Assembly (NCBI RefSeq): GCF_900105145.1
Contig: NZ_LT629752.1
Location: forward strand, 1,054,001 to 1,118,000
Source of the DNA: Polaribacter sp. KT25b
GTDB lineage: Bacteria > Bacteroidota > Bacteroidia > Flavobacteriales > Flavobacteriaceae
DNA length: 64,000 nt
Direction of reading: 5' to 3'
The notes under the pieces are model-generated. The model was not told the DNA's origin and made no database searches. It saw only the letters and a list, made by a program, of their open reading frames with translations. The first letter of the stretch is position 1. Every line of letters begins with the position of its first letter. Of the stretch, positions 17,009-27,047 are shown one piece after another. Both the position numbers and the translations under genes were made by a program.

Positions 17009-18193
17009 TTATTTTAAAAGATTATAAGACTGTTTTGCAATCTCAAGTTCTTCATTTGTAGGGATTATCAATATTTTAACTTTAGATTCATTTGATTGAA
17101 TTTCTCTAATTTCTTTCGATCTAATTTTGTTTTTATTTTTATCTAAATCAATACCTAAAAAGTATAAGTTTTTACAAGCTAATTCTCTCATTAAATCAGA
17201 ATTTTCTCCAATTCCTGCTGTAAAAACGATCGCATCTAATCCGTTTAAAATTGCTGTATAAGAACCAATAAATTTTTTAATTCTATAAGCAGCTAATTGT
17301 AAAGCATTTTGGCATTTTTCATTGCCTTTTTCTGCTGCTTCTTCAATTTCACGTAAATCAGAAAAACCAGTTAAACCTAGCATTCCAGATTCTTTTTGTA
17401 GAATATTATTTACTTCATCTGCAGATTTGTTTAGTTTTTTCATCAAAAGGAAAATAACAGCTTGATCGATGTCTCCAGCTCTTGTTCCCATAATTAAACC
17501 ATTTGTTGGCGAAAAACCCATTGAAGTTTCTATACTTTTTCCGTCTTTAACTGCAGACATGCTACAGCCGTTTCCTAAATGAATAGTAATTATTTTTTTA
17601 GATTTTTCGCCTAGGTATTCCATTGCTTTTTCTGAAACATATTTATGGCTTGTGCCATGAAAACCATAAGCCCTAACTTTATGATCTTCTAAAAATGAAT
17701 TAGGAATTGCATATTGGTATGCTTCTTTTGGCATTGTTTGGTGAAATGCTGTATCAAAAATTGCAATTTGTTTTGCTGATGTAAAAATAGTTTCTGCAAT
17801 TTCAATTCCGGTTAAATTTGCAGGATTATGAAGGGGAGCTAGATCAAATAAATCTCTAATTTTATCTTTAATTTCATCATTTATAATTACTGTTTTGCTA
17901 AATTTACTTCCTCCATGAACAACTCTGTGTCCAACAGCTTCAATTTCATCAACAGAATTGATAACACCAATTTTAGAGTCTAATAAAGTTTTGGCAATTT
18001 TTTGTAAACCAACTTCATGATTTTTAATTGGTAATGTTTCAGAATACTTTTCACCATTTTTCTCATGCGTAAAGATGGCATCTTCCATTCCTATTCTTTC
18101 TACTAAACCTACACATTCTACAATTTGCGAAGGCATTTCTATAACTTGGTATTTTAAGGACGAAGATCCTGCATTTAAAACTAAAATATTCAT
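17009..18193 (-). CDS. ackA: Acetate kinase
   Basis: A full-length 394-residue acetate kinase: N-terminal MNILVLNAGSSSLKYQ, the ASKHA phosphate loops HLGNGCSMSAVKDG and FTAGIGENSDLMRE, and the catalytic region FDTAFHQTMP. It interconverts acetyl phosphate and acetate with ATP. It lies 2 nt after pta, forming the classic Pta-AckA overflow/acetate-assimilation operon. Confidence 0.97.
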   Translation of the reverse strand: MNILVLNAGSSSLKYQVIEMPSQIVECVGLVERIGMEDAIFTHEKNGEKYSETLPIKNHEVGLQKIAKTLLDSKIGVINSVDEIEAVGHRVVHGGSKFSKTVIINDEIKDKIRDLFDLAPLHNPANLTGIEIAETIFTSAKQIAIFDTAFHQTMPKEAYQYAIPNSFLEDHKVRAYGFHGTSHKYVSEKAMEYLGEKSKKIITIHLGNGCSMSAVKDGKSIETSMGFSPTNGLIMGTRAGDIDQAVIFLLMKKLNKSADEVNNILQKESGMLGLTGFSDLREIEEAAEKGNEKCQNALQLAAYRIKKFIGSYTAILNGLDAIVFTAGIGENSDLMRELACKNLYFLGIDLDKNKNKIRSKEIREIQSNESKVKILIIPTNEELEIAKQSYNLLK

Positions 18194-18195
18194 AT

Positions 18196-20289
18196 TTATT
18201 CTTGATTTGCTTGTATAGCAGTTAATAAAACGGTGTTAAAAATATCATCTACAGTACAACCTCTACTTAAGTCGTTTACGGGTTTATTTAACCCTTGTAG
18301 CATTGGTCCAATAGCTAAAGCACCAGTTTCTCTTTGTATAGCTTTGTATGTATTATTTCCTGTATTTAAATCAGGAAAAATTAAAACAGATGCTTGACCA
18401 GCAACCTTAGAATCTGGCATTTTTGTTTTTGCAACAGACATATCTACCGCGGCATCATATTGTATTGGGCCTTCAATTAATAAGTCTGGATTTAATTTTT
18501 TAGCAATTTCAGTTGCTTTTCTAACTTTTTCAACTTCTTCTCCTTTTCCAGAACTTCCAGAAGAATAAGACAACATAGCAACTCTTGCTTCAATACCAAA
18601 TGCTTCTGCAGATTGTGCAGACGAAATTGCAATTTCAGCTAATTGCTCTGCATTTGGGTTTGGGTTTACAGCACAATCTCCCATTACAGAAACTCTGTCT
18701 GATAAACACATAAAAAATACGGATGAAACTACACTAACTCCAGGTTTGGTTTTAATGATTTGTAAAGCTGGTTTTATAGTGTGCATTGTTGTATGCACTG
18801 CACCAGAAACCATACCGTCTGCTAAACCATTTAAAATCATTAATGTTCCATAATAAGAAACATCTCTGGTTAAATCCATTGCTGTAGTTTCTGTTAAACC
18901 TTTATGTTTACGAGCTTCATAAAGTGTTTTTGCAAAATCGTTATTGTGTATAGAATTTTCTGGATTTAAAATATTTATTTTATCTAAATCTATCTGTAAT
19001 CCTAATTGATCTGCTTTATTTTGAATTTCTCTTCTGTCGCCTAATAAAGTTAAATCAACAATATTTAATAACTGCAAACGAGCTGCAGCTTCCATAATTC
19101 GTTCATCATTTCCTTCTGGTAAAACAATATGTTTTCTGCTACTTTTTGCTTTTTGCAACAGATTGTATTGAAACATACTTGGCGTTAATTTATCTGAATT
19201 AAATTTAGATAAAATACTACTAAGACTTTCTACATTAATATAGGTGTCAAAAGTATCTAAAGCTAACAATATTTTTTTACTGTTGGATGCGTAAATTTTT
19301 GATTTTACAGCACCAATTTTATTGGTTATTCCAAAAGTTCCTCCTTCAACAGAAATAATAGGAACTGAAGATTGTATTCCTTCAATTAATTTTAAAATAG
19401 AATCTTCAGGAATTAAGCTTCCAGTTAAAATGATTCCTGCAATTCTAGGGTAATTACTAGATGAATTTGCTTGTATTGCGCCTAAAATAATATCTGCTCT
19501 GTCTCCTGGGGTAACAACTAGCGTGTTCTCTTTAATACGTGTTAAATAATTACGCAATTGCATGGCACCTGTACTATAACTACCAATTGAATTATCTAAA
19601 AATTGCTCACCAAAAAGTACTCTTCCGTTTAAAGATTCTACAACTTCTTTAACAGTTGGGTTTGCTAAAAAGTGTACTTTAGGAACCACATCAATATGTA
19701 CTTCATTCGGAATTACTTTTCTTAATTCTGTTTTTATATAGCCAATTTCATCAACTTCAATTTTATTAGCAATTACACCAATTACATCAACTTCTTTTTG
19801 AATAAATGAGTTATATGAAAGTTGCATTGTGTTGATAAAATCTTTCTTCTTTTTATCATTACCAGCACCAACAATTAATACAGGAATTCCTAAGTTTTTA
19901 GCAATCATTAAGTTTACATCTAATTCTGTAAAACCACCTTCGCCAGAAAAATCTGTACCTTCAACTAAAACATAATCGTATTGAGCTTCAAGGCTTTTAT
20001 GTTTTTTAATAATGTCGTGTATAACTTTATCCTTTTTTCCTTCACTTAATAACTCAACAACTTCACTTTGCTCAAAAGCGTAACAATCTTCATATTTTAT
20101 ATCAAGATTAAAAAAATTAATTGCAGTGTATGTATGATCATCATAAAGACTGTTTTTGTCTTTGTTGATAATTGGTCTAAAATAACCAACTTTAGACGAT
20201 TGATTTAGCATCATCCTTAGAATACCTAAAGACATTAAAGATTTACCGCTATTGGGCTCTATGGTAGTAATATAAATTGATTTACTCAT
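18196..20289 (-). CDS. pta: Phosphate acetyltransferase (long form with DRTGG domain)
   Basis: A 697-residue long-form Pta: N-terminal dethiobiotin-synthetase-like P-loop domain (TTIEPNSGKSLMSLG), a DRTGG middle domain (about 215-330), and the C-terminal PTA catalytic domain (from about 372: SRKHIVLPEGNDERIMEAA; SYSSGSSGKGEEVEKV). It converts acetyl-CoA and phosphate to acetyl phosphate. It is first in the operon with ackA. Confidence 0.96.
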   Translation of the reverse strand: MSKSIYITTIEPNSGKSLMSLGILRMMLNQSSKVGYFRPIINKDKNSLYDDHTYTAINFFNLDIKYEDCYAFEQSEVVELLSEGKKDKVIHDIIKKHKSLEAQYDYVLVEGTDFSGEGGFTELDVNLMIAKNLGIPVLIVGAGNDKKKKDFINTMQLSYNSFIQKEVDVIGVIANKIEVDEIGYIKTELRKVIPNEVHIDVVPKVHFLANPTVKEVVESLNGRVLFGEQFLDNSIGSYSTGAMQLRNYLTRIKENTLVVTPGDRADIILGAIQANSSSNYPRIAGIILTGSLIPEDSILKLIEGIQSSVPIISVEGGTFGITNKIGAVKSKIYASNSKKILLALDTFDTYINVESLSSILSKFNSDKLTPSMFQYNLLQKAKSSRKHIVLPEGNDERIMEAAARLQLLNIVDLTLLGDRREIQNKADQLGLQIDLDKINILNPENSIHNNDFAKTLYEARKHKGLTETTAMDLTRDVSYYGTLMILNGLADGMVSGAVHTTMHTIKPALQIIKTKPGVSVVSSVFFMCLSDRVSVMGDCAVNPNPNAEQLAEIAISSAQSAEAFGIEARVAMLSYSSGSSGKGEEVEKVRKATEIAKKLNPDLLIEGPIQYDAAVDMSVAKTKMPDSKVAGQASVLIFPDLNTGNNTYKAIQRETGALAIGPMLQGLNKPVNDLSRGCTVDDIFNTVLLTAIQANQE

Positions 20290-20362
20290 TTTTCTTAAAA
20301 TATGTGAGGCAAAAATAAAGGATAAAATAGTTAATTTTTGTGATAAATATCATTTAGTGTTT

Positions 20363-20391
20363 ATAAAAAAATAGGTTTAAGAGTTAAACCT
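20363..20391 (-). terminator. Terminator overlapping the acyl-CoA carboxylase stop codon
   Basis: Minus strand: AGGTTTAA-CTC-TTAAACCT hairpin (20373-20391) followed by ATTTTTTTATA. The stem begins within the last codons, so it includes the stop codon. Confidence 0.7.
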
Positions 20392-22012
20392 GTAAAATTC
20401 CCATATTAAATTTCTTTTCAATAGGAGCGTGGTTTGCGGCTTCAATTCCCATAGAAATCCAAGTTCTGGTATCTAATGGATTTATAACAGCATCAGTCCA
20501 AATTCTTGCGGCTGCATAATAAGGAGATATTTGTTTATCGTATCTTGATTTTATTTTATCAAATAATTCTGCTTCTTTTTCTGGCGTTATTTCTTCTCCG
20601 CGTTTTTTTAGTGATGCAGTTTCTATTTGAAGTAAAACTTTTGCAGCAGAATTTCCACTCATAACTGCAAGTTCAGCACTTGGCCAAGCAACAATTAGTC
20701 TTGGGTCATACGCTTTACCACACATTGCATAATTTCCTGCGCCATAAGAATTACCAATAATAATTGTAAATTTTGGTACAACAGAATTGCTTACTGCATT
20801 TACCATTTTTGCGCCATCTTTTATGATTCCGCCGTGTTCAGATCTGCTGCCAACCATAAAGCCAGTAACATCTTGTAAGAAAACTAAAGGTATTTTTTTC
20901 TGATTACAATTGGCAATAAAACGAGTTGCTTTATCAGCAGAATCATTATAAATTACACCACCAAATTGCATTTCTCCTTTTTTGGTTTTTACTAATTTTC
21001 TTTGATTTGCAACAATACCAACTGCCCAACCATCAATTCGTGAATAACCAGTTAAAATGGTTTGTCCGTAACCTTCTTTGTATTGTTCAAACTCAGAATT
21101 ATCAACTAAACGTTTAATAATTTCGAGCATATCATATTGTGCATTTCTTTCTTTTGGTAGAATTCCGAAAATATCATTTTCATTTTCTTTTGGCGGAAAA
21201 CTTTCGGTTTTACTAAAGCCAGCTTTGTCATAATCGCCAATTTTATCAATAATAAATTTTATTTTATCAAGCGCATCTTTATCATCTTTTGCTTTGTAAT
21301 CTGTAACGCCAGAAATTTCACAATGTGTAGTTGCGCCACCTAATGTTTCGTTATCAATAGTTTCGCCAATTGCAGCTTTTACCAAGTAACTTCCTGCTAA
21401 AAATATACTAGCAGTTTTATCAACAATTAAAGCTTCGTCGCTCATAATTGGTAAATATGCACCACCGGCAACACAGCTTCCCATAACAGCAGATATTTGA
21501 GTAATTCCCATGCTGCTCATAATTGCGTTATTTCTAAAAATGCGTCCAAAATGTTCTTTATCAGGAAAAATTTCATCCTGCAAAGGCAAGTAAACTCCAG
21601 CGGAATCCACTAAATAAATAATTGGTAATTTGTTTTCTATGGATATTTCTTGGGCACGTAAATTCTTTTTTCCAGTAATTGGAAACCATGCTCCAGCTTT
21701 TACAGTTGCGTCATTGGCAACAACAATACATTGTTTATTTTTGATGTATCCAATTTTTACAACAACTCCACCTGAAGGGCAACCACCATGTTCTGCATAC
21801 ATTTCATCACCAGCAAAAGCGCCAATTTCTATGGATTTAGAATTACTGTCTAATAAATAATCAATTCTTTCACGAGCTGTCATTTTGCCGTTTAAATGAT
21901 GTTTGTCAATTCTCTTTTGACCACCACCTAATTTTACTTTTGCAAAACGTTTACGTAAATCTGAAACTAATAATTTATTGTAATCTTCGTTTTTATTGAA
22001 ATTGATATCCAT
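20384..22012 (-). CDS. Acyl-CoA carboxylase beta (carboxyltransferase) subunit, methylcrotonyl-type
   Basis: A 542-residue biotin-dependent carboxyltransferase. It shows both crotonase-like halves: ARERIDYLLD, VDSAGVYLPLQDEIFPDKEHFGRIF, MGSCVAGGAYLPIMSDE; then LQDVTGFMVGSRSEHGGIIKDGAKMVNAV and IIGNSYGAGNYAMCGKAYDPR. LGGATTHCEISGVTDYKA is closest in my memory to methylcrotonyl-CoA carboxylase beta, used in leucine breakdown; propionyl-CoA is the alternative. No alpha (biotin) subunit is nearby. It lies between acetate and glyoxylate-cycle genes. Confidence 0.88.
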   Translation of the reverse strand: MDINFNKNEDYNKLLVSDLRKRFAKVKLGGGQKRIDKHHLNGKMTARERIDYLLDSNSKSIEIGAFAGDEMYAEHGGCPSGGVVVKIGYIKNKQCIVVANDATVKAGAWFPITGKKNLRAQEISIENKLPIIYLVDSAGVYLPLQDEIFPDKEHFGRIFRNNAIMSSMGITQISAVMGSCVAGGAYLPIMSDEALIVDKTASIFLAGSYLVKAAIGETIDNETLGGATTHCEISGVTDYKAKDDKDALDKIKFIIDKIGDYDKAGFSKTESFPPKENENDIFGILPKERNAQYDMLEIIKRLVDNSEFEQYKEGYGQTILTGYSRIDGWAVGIVANQRKLVKTKKGEMQFGGVIYNDSADKATRFIANCNQKKIPLVFLQDVTGFMVGSRSEHGGIIKDGAKMVNAVSNSVVPKFTIIIGNSYGAGNYAMCGKAYDPRLIVAWPSAELAVMSGNSAAKVLLQIETASLKKRGEEITPEKEAELFDKIKSRYDKQISPYYAAARIWTDAVINPLDTRTWISMGIEAANHAPIEKKFNMGILQV

Positions 22013-22050
22013 AAAAAATGATTGTATTTAATTGCTAAAATAAGAAAAAT

Positions 22051-23535
22051 TTAGCTGTAAGAATTAATAATATTATCAACTGTTTTTGCAATTTCACTGT
22101 GTAGATGTTGCTTTTCTAAACGAGTAGGTTCTGCAATTCTTTCAGTACAATTTTTCACAGAACAAGTTTCGCAAGTAACACCTACAAGATTTTTATGAAA
22201 TGTATTTTCTTTCAAGAAAGCAAGTTTCTTTTTTAAATGCGGAGAAAGTAACAGTCCAAGACTTACGCTTCTATTAATATCTTTTTTAAAAGGATCTGGA
22301 GTTGCAGATGAAAGTACTAAATACTCGTTTTTTTGATTTTCGTAAGAAGAAATTTGAATGCCAAAAGTGGCTCTTTTTTTGTTTGATTTTTCTAAATCCT
22401 GAATCGTTTTTATCGATACCCAACGTCTACAATAATGCTCGTTGTTTCTATTTGCGTGAGGCGATTGCTGCTGTGTAATATGTAATTCTTTACTTAATTT
22501 ATATTCTGGCGAATTCTCTTTGTGGGTAAATCGCAAGAAAAATAAATTTTTTATATTAAAATATTTAGGCAATATATTTGTTAAACGCTGATAAAAAGTT
22601 TCTTGAGAGCAATTATAATGCTTAATTAATTGATGTAGTTTTAGTGGTTTCCAGTCTTCTAAAGCAAAGAAATCTGTTAGTTTTTCAGTAAGAGATTTTC
22701 TTGAAATAATTAAAGCACCTGCAAAATAAGAGGCAATAAAATTATTTAAAACTTGATCAAAATTTTCGAATTTTACCCAAGGAAACGTATATAGTCTGTC
22801 TTCAATTTTTAGATAATTATACGCCAATTCTTTTGCATAAATAAATGTTTTTTGAGCTTCGGATATATTTTTATCTATTAAAAGTGTTTTGTTTTTAGGA
22901 ATGTATATGTTTCTAATTTCTCCTAAATTTTCATATTTAGAAAGCTCTTTATCATCAATTGTATAACTGAATTCTTCAATTAAAATTTCTTCTAACTGAA
23001 TAGAAGTAATTCTTTTTGATACATCTAAATGATAGGATTTTGCAAATTTTTCGACATCATTTTCGATGTCTTCAAAATAATTATTATGTGCTTCTTGGTA
23101 AGATCGTAAAGAAGCTAAAAAGAAACTTTCTCTTGTAAGATTATAGTTTTGAGAAATCTTTATAATAGTACTTATAAACGCATTTACTTTTGCTGGTGCA
23201 TTTGCAATAATGTCTATTAAATTATTCTCTTTTATGCCAAAAAGTTCTAATGGTATTTCTTTTAGAATTTTAGATTGTAAAATATCGCCAATCGGAGCAA
23301 GGTTTTTATCCAACTTTAAAGATACAAAATGATCGTAAGGCACTTCTAAACTTTCTGAAAGTAATAAAATTTTATCTGGTTTTGGATATTTTTTTCCTTT
23401 CTCAATTTCATTTAAATACGATTTTGAAAGACCAGATAATTTTGATAATCCAAATAGAGAAAGATTTTTCTCTGTACGTATTTGCTTGAGTTTTAGGCCA
23501 AAAATTAACCGAATGTATTCGTCTTCTATCATCAT
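22051..23535 (-). CDS. XRE-family regulator of the ScfR/RamB type (HTH + degenerate IrrE + C-terminal fatty-acyl regulator domain)
   Basis: A 494-residue regulator. The XRE helix-turn-helix (about 13-70: IRTEKNLSLFGLSKLSGLSKS) is followed by an ImmA/IrrE-like central region in which the zinc-protease HExxH has become K235-E-L-A-Y239, so catalysis is not expected. The C-terminal ScfR region carries a C455-ETC458-SVKNC463 cluster followed by RIAEPTRLEK. RamB of Corynebacterium, of this architecture, controls aceA/aceB. Here the gene is divergent from aceB-aceA, supporting the same role. Confidence 0.9.
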   Translation of the reverse strand: MMIEDEYIRLIFGLKLKQIRTEKNLSLFGLSKLSGLSKSYLNEIEKGKKYPKPDKILLLSESLEVPYDHFVSLKLDKNLAPIGDILQSKILKEIPLELFGIKENNLIDIIANAPAKVNAFISTIIKISQNYNLTRESFFLASLRSYQEAHNNYFEDIENDVEKFAKSYHLDVSKRITSIQLEEILIEEFSYTIDDKELSKYENLGEIRNIYIPKNKTLLIDKNISEAQKTFIYAKELAYNYLKIEDRLYTFPWVKFENFDQVLNNFIASYFAGALIISRKSLTEKLTDFFALEDWKPLKLHQLIKHYNCSQETFYQRLTNILPKYFNIKNLFFLRFTHKENSPEYKLSKELHITQQQSPHANRNNEHYCRRWVSIKTIQDLEKSNKKRATFGIQISSYENQKNEYLVLSSATPDPFKKDINRSVSLGLLLSPHLKKKLAFLKENTFHKNLVGVTCETCSVKNCTERIAEPTRLEKQHLHSEIAKTVDNIINSYS

Positions 23536-23592
23536 AATATCAAAGATAATAATAAATAGCGAATTAAATAAAATAAAGTTTTTTTTAAATTT

Positions 23593-23636
23593 AGCGAACG
23601 TTCGCTTGTGGAGTTCAAAAATTATTTATATTATTG
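23593..23636 (+). promoter_or_regulatory. aceB promoter with palindromic operator AGCGAACGTTCGCT
   Basis: A perfect 14-bp palindrome AGCGAACGTTCGCT (23593-23606) abuts a -33 TTG (23606-23608). Twenty nt later is TATTATTG (23629-23636), one mismatch from TAnnTTTG. A half-site TAGCGAA recurs at 23557-23563, nearer the regulator gene. It is the likely binding site of the divergent ScfR/RamB-like protein. Confidence 0.6.
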
Positions 23637-23663
23637 CAGTATAGAAATTAAAAAAGTCTAATC

Positions 23664-25259
23664 ATGAAAGAAAATACAATTGCAAAAGAAATCAGTTTTA
23701 ATGGCTTTAAGATTGATGAGTATCAAGATGTTTTAACAAGCGAAGCACAATTGTTTTTGTTAGAATTACATGATAAATTTAATCAAAGAAGATTAAAATT
23801 ATTGGAAGAGAGAAAAGTTGAACAAGCATATTTTGATGCAGGAAATTTTCCTTCTTTTCCTAAGGAAACAAAAAGTGTTAGAGAATCTAATTGGGTTTGT
23901 GCTCCTTTGCCTGAAGATTTATTGGATAGAAGAGTAGAAATTACAGGTCCTGTAGATCGTAAAATGGTAATTAATGCTTTAAATTCTGGCGCTAAAACTT
24001 TTATGGTAGATTTTGAAGATAGTAATTCTCCAAACATCCATAATAATTTACAAGGTCAAATTAATTTAAGAGATGCAATTAATAAGACAATTTCATTTCA
24101 TGATGACAAAAAAAATAAAACATATCAGTTAGGTGAAAATACTGCCTCTTTAATTGTTAGACCAAGAGGTTTGCATTTAGATGAAAAACATTTTATGGTT
24201 GATGGCGAAAAAATGTCTGGTTCTTTGGTTGATTTCGGATTGTATTTTTTTCATAATATAAAAGCATTGCAAGCACAAAATTCTGCAACCTATTTTTATT
24301 TACCAAAACTAGAACATTATTTAGAAGCGCGTTTGTGGAATGATATTTTTGTTTTTGCGCAAGATTATTTAAATGTTCCTCAAAGCACGATTAAAGCAAC
24401 GGTTTTGGTAGAAACAATTACAGCAAGTTTTCAGTTAGATGAAATTATTTATGAGTTAAAAAATCACATGGCTGGTTTAAATTGTGGGCGTTGGGATTAT
24501 ATTTTTTCTTACATCAAAAAATTTAGAAATCATAAAGATTTCATGGTTCCGAATAGAGATCAAATAACGATGAAAACACCTTTTATGAAAGCGTATTCTT
24601 TATTGGTTATTCAAAAGTGTCATAAAAGAAATGTTCATGCTATGGGCGGAATGGCTGCTCAAATTCCAATTAAAAATGATGAAATGGCAAATCAGTTAGC
24701 GTTTAAAAAAGTGATAGCAGATAAAGAACAAGAAGTAAAAAATGGACATGATGGAACTTGGGTTGCACATCCAGGATTGGTTTCTGTGGCAATGGCTGTT
24801 TTTAATGAGAACATGAAAACTAAAAATCAAATACATAAATCTAGAAGTGATGTAAAAGTTTCTGAAGCAGATTTAGTTGAAATACCAAAAGGTACAATTA
24901 CTGAAGAAGGAATAAGAAAAAATATAAACGTTGGTATTTTATATATAGAAAGTTGGTTGCGTGGAAATGGCGCAGCAGCAATTTATAATTTAATGGAAGA
25001 TGCTGCAACTGCAGAAATTTCTAGAACTCAGGTTTGGTTATGGCTTAGAAATGGAATTATAATAAATAACGGAGAAACATTTAACACTAAAAATTATGAA
25101 AAATTCAAACATCAAGAGATTGAAAAAATTAAAAATTATGTTGGACAAAGTGGATTTGATACTGGTAAATTCAAGGAAGCGATACAGTTATTTGATGAAC
25201 TTGTTTTAACAGAGAATTTCGAAGAATTTTTAACACTAAAAGCGTACGATCAAATATAA
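23664..25259 (+). CDS. aceB: Malate synthase A
   Basis: A 531-residue malate synthase with family signatures: VDFEDSNSPNIHNNLQGQINL, LIVRPRGLHLDEKH, VLVETITASFQLDEIIYELK and GLNCGRWDYIFSYIK. It condenses glyoxylate with acetyl-CoA to malate. It is the first gene of the glyoxylate operon, followed by aceA after an 84-nt spacer containing a hairpin. Confidence 0.97.
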   Translation: MKENTIAKEISFNGFKIDEYQDVLTSEAQLFLLELHDKFNQRRLKLLEERKVEQAYFDAGNFPSFPKETKSVRESNWVCAPLPEDLLDRRVEITGPVDRKMVINALNSGAKTFMVDFEDSNSPNIHNNLQGQINLRDAINKTISFHDDKKNKTYQLGENTASLIVRPRGLHLDEKHFMVDGEKMSGSLVDFGLYFFHNIKALQAQNSATYFYLPKLEHYLEARLWNDIFVFAQDYLNVPQSTIKATVLVETITASFQLDEIIYELKNHMAGLNCGRWDYIFSYIKKFRNHKDFMVPNRDQITMKTPFMKAYSLLVIQKCHKRNVHAMGGMAAQIPIKNDEMANQLAFKKVIADKEQEVKNGHDGTWVAHPGLVSVAMAVFNENMKTKNQIHKSRSDVKVSEADLVEIPKGTITEEGIRKNINVGILYIESWLRGNGAAAIYNLMEDAATAEISRTQVWLWLRNGIIINNGETFNTKNYEKFKHQEIEKIKNYVGQSGFDTGKFKEAIQLFDELVLTENFEEFLTLKAYDQI

Positions 25260-25266
25260 AAAAAAT

Positions 25267-25297
25267 GTCTCGCAACTACTGTAATAGTTAACGAGAC
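25267..25297 (+). promoter_or_regulatory. Hairpin in the aceB-aceA spacer
   Basis: GTCTCG-c-AACTA-CTGTAA-TAGTT-aa-CGAGAC: two stacked stems of 6 and 5 bp with a small bulge. No T tract follows, so a terminator is unlikely; an mRNA processing or stability element between the two genes is more plausible. Confidence 0.5.
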
Positions 25298-25343
25298 GAA
25301 ATTATCAAAATCTAGAAAAACCTTAATAATCAAATACAAAATT

Positions 25344-26975
25344 ATGAAAAATTTATCAGAAAATAGTTATAGTTCAGCTTTAGACACTGTAAGAAATCTA
25401 AAACAAAAATATGGGAATTCTTGGAATGCAATAAATTCTGAAAGTGCTGCAAGAATGGTTTCTCAAAATCGCTTTAAAACAGGTTTAGATATTGCAAAAT
25501 ATACGGCTTCAATTATGAGAAAAGACATGGCAGAGTATGATGCAGATTCTGCAAATTACACGCAATCTTTAGGTTGCTGGCATGGATTTGTTGCGCAACA
25601 AAATATGATTGCAGTTAAAAAACATCATAAAACAACAAGCAAAAGATATTTATATCTATCAGGTTGGATGGTTGCTGCGTTGCGCTCAGAATTTGGTCCT
25701 TTGCCAGATCAATCTATGCATGAAAAAACAGCAGTTTCATCCTTAATTGAAGAAATTTATGATTTTTTACGTCAAGCGGATGCAATTGAGTTGAATGATT
25801 TGTTTAGAAGACTTGAAAGAGGAGAGGATGTACAAAATGAAATTGATAATTTTGATTCTCATATTGTGCCAATTATTGCTGATATTGATGCAGGTTTTGG
25901 AAATGAAGAAGCTACTTATTTGTTAGCTAAAAAAATGATTCAAGCTGGTGCTTGCGCAATTCAAATAGAAAATCAGGTTTCTGATGCAAAACAATGTGGT
26001 CATCAAGACGGAAAAGTAACGGTTCCTCATGAGGATTTTATTGCAAAATTAAATGCAATAAGATATGCGTTTTTAGAATTGGGAGTTGAAGAAGGAATTA
26101 TTGTGGCAAGAACAGATTCTGAAGGAGCGGGTTTAACTCAAAAATTACCAGTAAGTCAAGAGTCTGGAGATTTAGCTTCTCAATATTTAGCTTTTGTAGA
26201 GGCAGAAGAGATTGCTATTAATGAAGCAAAAGAAGATGATGTTTTATTAAAAAGAGACGGAAAATTAGTTCGTCCTGTAAGGTTAGCAAATGGTTTGTAT
26301 AAATTTAAAGAAGGTTCTAATGTTGATAGAGTTGTATTAGATTGTATTACAAGTTTACAAAATGGTGCAGATTTATTATGGATAGAAACACCAACGCCAA
26401 ATGTGAAACAAATTGCACATATGGTAAATAGAGTGAAGCAAATTGTGCCAAATGCTAAATTAGTTTATAATAACTCGCCTTCATTTAATTGGACTTTAAA
26501 CTTTAGACAGCAAACTTATGAAGAAATGCTTGCGGAGGGAGAAAATATGACTGCTTATGATCAAAATAATTTAATGGATCAACAATATGATGCATCTGAA
26601 TTAGGATATCGTGCAGATCGAAAAATTAAAACTTTTCAAATTGATGGAGCAAGAGAAGCTGGTATTTTTCATCACTTAATTACGTTGCCAACGTATCATA
26701 CAACAGCATTACACATGAATGATTTAACTGAAGGTTATTTTGGTGAAGAAGGAATGTTAGCGTATGTAAAAGGTGTTCAAAGACAAGAAATTAGAAAAGG
26801 AGTTGCTTGTGTGAAACATCAAAGAATGGCAGGTTCTGATTTAGGTGATGATCATAAAACTTTTTTTGCAGGTGATAAAGCTCTAAAAGCTAGTGGAGAA
26901 AATAATACTTCAAATCAGTTTGAAACAGTTGAGGAATCTAAAGAAATGAGAAATGAAATAGGGAAAGTAGCTTAG
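25344..26975 (+). CDS. aceA: Isocitrate lyase
   Basis: A 543-residue isocitrate lyase of the longer type. The active-site loop reads SDAKQCGHQDGKVTVP (catalytic Cys in KxCGH). Metal/substrate segments are IIADIDAGFGNEEATYLL, IVARTDSEGAGL and VYNNSPSFNW. It splits isocitrate into glyoxylate and succinate. With aceB it allows growth on acetate or fatty acids, consistent with the pta-ackA and carboxylase genes upstream. Confidence 0.97.
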   Translation: MKNLSENSYSSALDTVRNLKQKYGNSWNAINSESAARMVSQNRFKTGLDIAKYTASIMRKDMAEYDADSANYTQSLGCWHGFVAQQNMIAVKKHHKTTSKRYLYLSGWMVAALRSEFGPLPDQSMHEKTAVSSLIEEIYDFLRQADAIELNDLFRRLERGEDVQNEIDNFDSHIVPIIADIDAGFGNEEATYLLAKKMIQAGACAIQIENQVSDAKQCGHQDGKVTVPHEDFIAKLNAIRYAFLELGVEEGIIVARTDSEGAGLTQKLPVSQESGDLASQYLAFVEAEEIAINEAKEDDVLLKRDGKLVRPVRLANGLYKFKEGSNVDRVVLDCITSLQNGADLLWIETPTPNVKQIAHMVNRVKQIVPNAKLVYNNSPSFNWTLNFRQQTYEEMLAEGENMTAYDQNNLMDQQYDASELGYRADRKIKTFQIDGAREAGIFHHLITLPTYHTTALHMNDLTEGYFGEEGMLAYVKGVQRQEIRKGVACVKHQRMAGSDLGDDHKTFFAGDKALKASGENNTSNQFETVEESKEMRNEIGKVA

Positions 26976-27004
26976 ATAAGCTAGTTTATTAATAGTTGGT
27001 TAAA

Positions 27005-27038
27005 AAAAACCTCTTTGAATTATTTCAAAGAGGTTTTT
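27005..27038. terminator. Bidirectional terminator between aceA and the T9SS surface protein
   Basis: 15-bp stem AAAAACCTCTTTGAA / TTCAAAGAGGTTTTT with a TTAT loop, between convergent genes. Confidence 0.9.
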
Positions 27039-27047
27039 GATTGTTTG

